Made by a program: the position numbers and the translations under genes. The notes beneath the pieces are model-generated. The model did no database searches, had not been told where the DNA came from, and saw only the letters and a program-made list of their open reading frames with translations. This document shows, piece after piece, positions 60,370-64,000 of a stretch of 64,000 nucleotides of DNA; positions within the stretch are counted from its first letter, which is position 1; every line of letters begins with the position of its first letter. This DNA comes from Chelonoidis abingdonii. Taxonomy: Eukaryota > Chordata > Testudines > Testudinidae. The stretch covers positions 178,895,283 to 178,959,282 of the forward strand of contig NC_133769.1 in assembly GCF_003597395.2 (NCBI RefSeq), in the 5' to 3' direction.

Positions 60370-60675
60370 ATGATATGTCCTTCGATGTCTCCTGGTTTGC
60401 TGTGCATTCCTTTGCACTGGACAGAGCCCCTGTCTTGCTGGCTTCCTTGGATCGGAAAGGGATCGTGACCCAGCCCAGGAGGAACTGGAGCAGCGATGTC
60501 AGCCTGGAGAGGATCAGCCCCATGGAGTTCCGGCTGCGGGTGCATGGCTCGGAGGACCAGGATTTCGGCAACCATTACTGCTCAGTAACCCCTTGGGTAC
60601 GATCAGCCACAGGTGTCTGGCAGCGGGAACCGGAGATTAAGTCCAAGCCCATATTCATATCTGTGAAAGTGGATG
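60370..60675 (+). CDS. PTGFRN: PTGFRN exon 8: Ig V-type domain 6, second part
   Basis: A 306-bp exon (102 codons), acceptor AAATTCAG, donor GTAAGG, phase 1 at both ends. Joined to exon 7 it reads PDDMSFDVSWFAVHSFALD, with the strand C Trp, then DRKGIVTQPRRNWSSDVSLE, and then VHGSEDQDFGNHYCSVTPWV with the second Cys. The NWS is a sequon. It ends ISVKVD, just before the transmembrane segment expected in the next exon. The match to PTGFRN is among the strongest in the gene. The next exon is not found in the remaining 3.3 kb. Confidence 0.97.
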
Positions 60676-62118
60676 GTAAGGATTTTAGAGACTTTCCTTG
60701 TTGAGACTGGGGAATATACTTGCCACATCCTTGTTGGAGCCCTCAGGTACCAGCTATTCCCCATTCTACCCCCACCTCCGCACATTGGAGGCCCCTGCGT
60801 TGTAGCTTCCTCCTTTCTGCAGAAGGGGACTGTGCAGGATACTTCATAGCCTGTCTGTATTCTGCCAGTGGGGACGCTGGGGCTCAGGAATCAACAGTGA
60901 TGATGCTTTGCTCCATATTGATGATAAAAACACACGTAATGCTATTGGCCTCATGTGTACTAACATAGAACTAGAAAAGCTTTTTAAGTACTCTGCAATT
61001 GCCTCTAAATATGAAAAGTGCTAGTTCTATCCGCAGTTAAACTTTGCATTTGCCATTACATGTTAAACTTTTAATTCCTGATCATACAATGTGCCCAGCA
61101 GTGTATCGTGCTTACAAAAGCAAAGCTTTCCCCTTTCCCAATCCATTGAGTGACCTGATACTTTGCACGTCTGTTGCATCTTTTAATCAAGACTCTCAAC
61201 ATGATTTACATTGTAAACTAACCCTGATGCTGACCACACAAGGGAAATATTAAGCCATATCTATGTTACAGACTTTGGTAAATGCAAGTTCTGTCAGTGT
61301 AAAGCCACCGCAGTTAGTACATCACTTGTGCAAACATGACTGCGTGTGTTGGTGCTGCATGTACACACTAGGAGAGCTTGTGTCAATGTAAAATTCAATG
61401 CACCATGGGTAGGTATCCCAGTGCACCATGCGCTGCCCTCTGGTGCAATACCCTTTGGGAAATTTTTGCAACACACACACTAATCACGGGGAAGGGGGAG
61501 CAAGGGGTCAGGTTCCCCTCAGGCGACTTTGTCATCCCATAATGCCATTTCTATCCTGTAACGTTTTTGTGCCTTTTTTAAAAAACCCTACAAACCCACA
61601 CTTGTCAGTGTCCACCATCTCTGACAGAAGCATGGAGCCTGCACAGATGTGTACTATTGTCCTGAACATTACAAACCCGGAGAACAGCGTTCCAGTATTT
61701 GCAGAGCTGCAGGAAGTACCACAACAACAGGGGATGTGATGATTTCTTCAAGGACAGATTACTAGGGAACACAGCAAAAAAAAAAATAAAAAAAAAATTC
61801 AAGGTTGTTGGTGGCATTCAGAGAGCAGCTGCAGCCAGTGGAGTGCTGCTTCTGGGCCTGAAAGCTGAGCACTGACTAGTGGGATCACATCGTAACGAAG
61901 GTTTGGAATGATGAGTGGTGGCTGCAGAACTTTCAGGTGGGAAAGGCTACATTCCAAGCTTGCACCTGCAGTCCAATGCAGGGGCATCAGAATCAGAGCT
62001 GTATTGATGGTTGAGAAGTGAGTGATGATAGCACTGTGGAAACTTGCAATGCCAAGTTGTTGCTAGTTAGTGGGAAATAATTTGGGAATTGGAAAATCCA
62101 CAGTGAGGGGCTGCTTTC

Positions 62119-62808
62119 ATGCAAGTGTGTAGGACCATTAACTGTGTCCTGGTACACAGGACTGTGACTCTGGGCAATATGCAGAACAACATGGATGGAT
62201 TTTCAGCTGTGGGTTTCGAGAGCTATGGTATGCATATCCCTATTTTGGCCCCAGCCCTTCTTGGCTACTTTTGTATGGTTATGCAAGCGTTGGTGGATCA
62301 CCAGAGATGCTTCACTGCGATCAATTTGGGCTGGTCTGGGAACATACATGGTGCTTCCATCTTTAAGAACACAGGGTTGTTCAGAAATCTGCAGCAGGGA
62401 CACTTTTTCCAGATAGGTGGATTACTATTTGGCAATGCTGAAATGCCAGTAGTGATCTTGGGGGACACCGCCTACCCTTTGCTCCCCTGGCTTATGAAGC
62501 CGTACACTGTCCACTTTGACAGCCCCAAGGAAAGATTCAATTACTGGCTCAGCAGGTGCAGAATGACAGCTGAATGTGCTTTTGGCAGATGGAAGGGATG
62601 TCGGTGGTGTTTACTCACTAGATTAGAGCTCTGTGAGAAAAACATCTCAATTGTTATAGCTTCCTCTGTGCTCCACATAATATCTACGAGGCAAAGAAGG
62701 AAAAGTTGCTGCTGGAATGTAGGATGGAGGTGGAGCAGCTGTTGGCTGACTTTGAACAGCCAGACACAAGCACCGTTAGAAGAGCTCAGTGTGGAGCTGT
62801 GTAGCTGA
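62119..62808 (+). pseudogene. PIF/Harbinger transposase, degenerate
   Basis: 229 codons with the nuclease core of Harbinger transposases (HARBI1-like). Around residues 37-46 it reads ESYGMHIPILAP, where the family has a FPNCGGAIDGTHI-like block, so the segment carrying the first catalytic Asp is deleted. Then come ALVDHQRCFTAINLGWSGN and TGLFRNLQ. The second catalytic block is intact: GDTAYPLLPWLMKPY with Asp116. The third is RMTAECAFGRWKG with Glu152, followed by SVLHI. In the family these Asp, Asp and Glu residues bind the catalytic metal. The upstream N-terminal part (about 61600-62118) is frameshifted. The loss of the first Asp makes it inactive. The start codon is the first Met in the open frame and is not biologically meaningful. 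Confidence 0.85.
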
Positions 62809-63241
62809 GGGATGCTTTGAAAGAGCATTTTAACCATCAGCCATAGCAGTGTGGTGTAGTAGCTGTGCTCTTCCTGGCCCTGACCTTCTGGCGGCTGTCA
62901 AGAATTGTGTAGTGCTTGGTGGACATTTATGTTCATCCTTTAACAAACTAGTGAATTGTGTGATGCTAACTGTGCATGTATAATTATTACACTGGGTTTT
63001 TCACTTAATCTATGAATTCTGTGGCTCTGATCTCTTGTGAGTAATCTAGTGGCACTCAAAGCACAGACATACCGCAGAATGTGATGAAGTAGTAAAGATA
63101 AATTTATGTCCAAAAAATAAAAGTGTATTGCATACCCAAACCAGTGCCAAACATTGATGTGCAAAGAAAAACCAAGATAGTGCAAAATTGTAATTGTAAA
63201 TTAATAGAACAGAACTTTAAAATTAGAATGGTGGAAAACAT

Positions 63242-63705
63242 TCACGTCCATGCCAGTCCATTTCTGCCAAACATGCACCAGCGCTGGCTCTCACAGGTCA
63301 GTGTATGTGAAGCTATGGTTTTCCTTACTGTCCCTTGGTGTGGGAGGATAGGGATGTGGCCCCTGATGCAAAATGGAATGTAGGGAGCTGCTGAAGTTGA
63401 AGTCTCCATTGACAGTAAGGGGAGGTGAGTCTGCGACTGTTGGAGCTGTAGATCAACAAGAGTCTGCAACATTTGTGTTTGCTGCCTGAGAAACTGCATT
63501 ATGTCCTGGTGCATCTTCCTCTCCTTTTCCTGCTGGTACTCCTGTGTCTTTCTCCTCCCCGTTCATTCCTTCTTCGGGCTGTCTGCTGTGCTCACCCTCC
63601 TGGCACTCTGTTCACTGTCTGATGCACTACTGACTTTCATTATCTTGGTGAACATGTCCTCCTTAGTCCTCTTCTTTCTCTTCCTCATCCGGGGATGGGT
63701 GTAGA
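63242..63705 (-). pseudogene. Harbinger Myb/SANT-like second protein, C-terminal part
   Basis: Reading the - strand, the frame gives MRKRKKRTKEDMFTKIMKV, then SSASDSEQSARRVSTADS, an in-frame stop at 63563-63565, then EYQQEKERKMHQDIMQFLRQ, a coiled-coil-like QTQMLQTLVDLQLQQSQ, and a stop at 63242-63244. This is the C-terminal region of the DNA-binding partner protein of Harbinger elements, in which the coiled coil follows a SANT/trihelix domain. The DNA-binding domain itself should lie right of 63705 and is missing. Confidence 0.7.
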
Positions 63706-63766
63706 GGGGGCACCCTTCAAGGCCGCAGTGGCAGCAGGTACAGATAAAACAGACAGATGTATCATA

Positions 63767-64000
63767 GGCCTGGTCTACACTACGCGTTTAAATCGATTTA
63801 AAGAGCGTTAAATCGATTTAACGCTGTACCCGTCCACACTACAACGCCCTTTATGTCAATATAAAGGGCTCTTTAAATCGATTTCTGTACTCCACCTCGA
63901 CGAGAGGAGTAGCGCTAAATTCGATATTAACAGTTCGGATTATGGTTAGTGTGGACGGAAATCGACATTATTGGCCTCCGGGCGGTATCCCACAGTGCAC
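63767..64000 (-). mobile_element. Terminal part of a large TIR element, cut by window end
   Basis: Begins GGCCTGGTCTACACTACGCG after ATA. It contains the palindrome with CCTTTATGTCAATATAAAGG, followed by AAATCGATTTCTGTACTCC and a CGACGAGAGGAGTAGCGCTA block, ending in CACAGTGCAC at the edge. Read in reverse complement this matches the right end of the element at 28740-30867, so it is a second copy in the opposite orientation. Confidence 0.8.

Larger units (their letters stand above)
61253..63766 (+). mobile_element. PIF/Harbinger transposon with two convergent genes (copy 2)
   Basis: The left end AGCCATATCTATGTTACAG follows TTA (61250-61252). It contains a transposase-like gene on + (62119-62808) and a Myb/SANT-like gene on - (about 63242-63705), the convergent two-gene layout of Harbinger elements. 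An AATAAA at 63116-63121 lies between them. Its 5' section shares ordered blocks with copy 1 (for example GGAGAGCTTGTGTC). The right inverted end was not found: the sequence meets the terminus of a different element at 63767, so this copy is truncated or split there. Both genes are damaged. Confidence 0.8.
60676..64000 (+). other. PTGFRN: PTGFRN intron 8 (5' part)
   Basis: Phase-1 donor GTAAGG. The rest of the window is intron: about 570 bp without features, then a Harbinger element (61253 to about 63766) and the start of another TIR element at 63767. No sequence resembling the expected transmembrane and tail exon was found, so it should lie beyond 64000. Confidence 0.8.

Noticed and set aside
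62541..62837. 98-codon frame on the - strand
   Set aside because: It is the antisense shadow of the Harbinger transposase frame.
60676..64000. Search for the transmembrane and tail exon of PTGFRN
   Set aside because: No hydrophobic helix followed by a Cys-rich, Arg-rich tail with an acceptor was found; the region is mostly Harbinger sequence.

Overview
The window is vertebrate nuclear DNA, most likely from a turtle. It holds about 52 kb of one gene on the + strand, PTGFRN (prostaglandin F2 receptor negative regulator, also called CD9P-1, FPRP, EWI-F or CD315), and the introns are loaded with transposable elements. The turtle call is inference. It rests on the mix of CR1 LINE ends, MIR-like SINEs, many hAT and PIF/Harbinger elements with exact target-site duplications, and an 859-bp solo LTR. 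There are no bacterial-type operons, and no CRISPR array or RNA gene was found.

Gene layout: seven coding exons are visible, at 12234-12599, 13710-14129, 20900-21283, 26274-26702, 40163-40582, 52218-52325 and 60370-60675. Each is bounded by AG and GT, each is a multiple of 3 in length, and every intron is in phase 1. Together they encode 811 codons covering six V-type immunoglobulin domains. Domains 1 to 5 are one exon each, and domain 6 is split across two exons. The first exon (5' UTR, signal peptide) lies left of the window. The last exon (transmembrane helix, short basic tail) was not found and should lie right of it. The protein is a type I membrane partner of tetraspanins CD9 and CD81.

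Introns: intron 1 (1-12233) carries a solo LTR flanked by a 5-bp duplication, a decayed Harbinger element and a CR1. Intron 3 holds a Harbinger-like MITE, a hAT MITE and a 1.7-kb hAT element with long terminal arms that include transposase coding sequence. Intron 4 has another hAT MITE. Intron 5 has a 945-N assembly gap inside a 2.1-kb terminal-inverted-repeat element, plus two hAT MITEs. Intron 6 has a CR1, a GC-rich hAT MITE, a MIR and one unexplained protein-like ORF on the - strand (51493-51747). Intron 8 is largely a two-gene PIF/Harbinger element (transposase on +, Myb/SANT-like protein on -), followed by the start of a copy of the intron 5 element in the opposite orientation.

I found no convincing new biological system. 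The most useful leads are the - strand ORF, the hAT element whose arms contain coding sequence, the complementary decay of two Harbinger copies, and lineage differences in PTGFRN (an RGD site that reads QGE, and an Asn-repeat replacing a glycosylation site).
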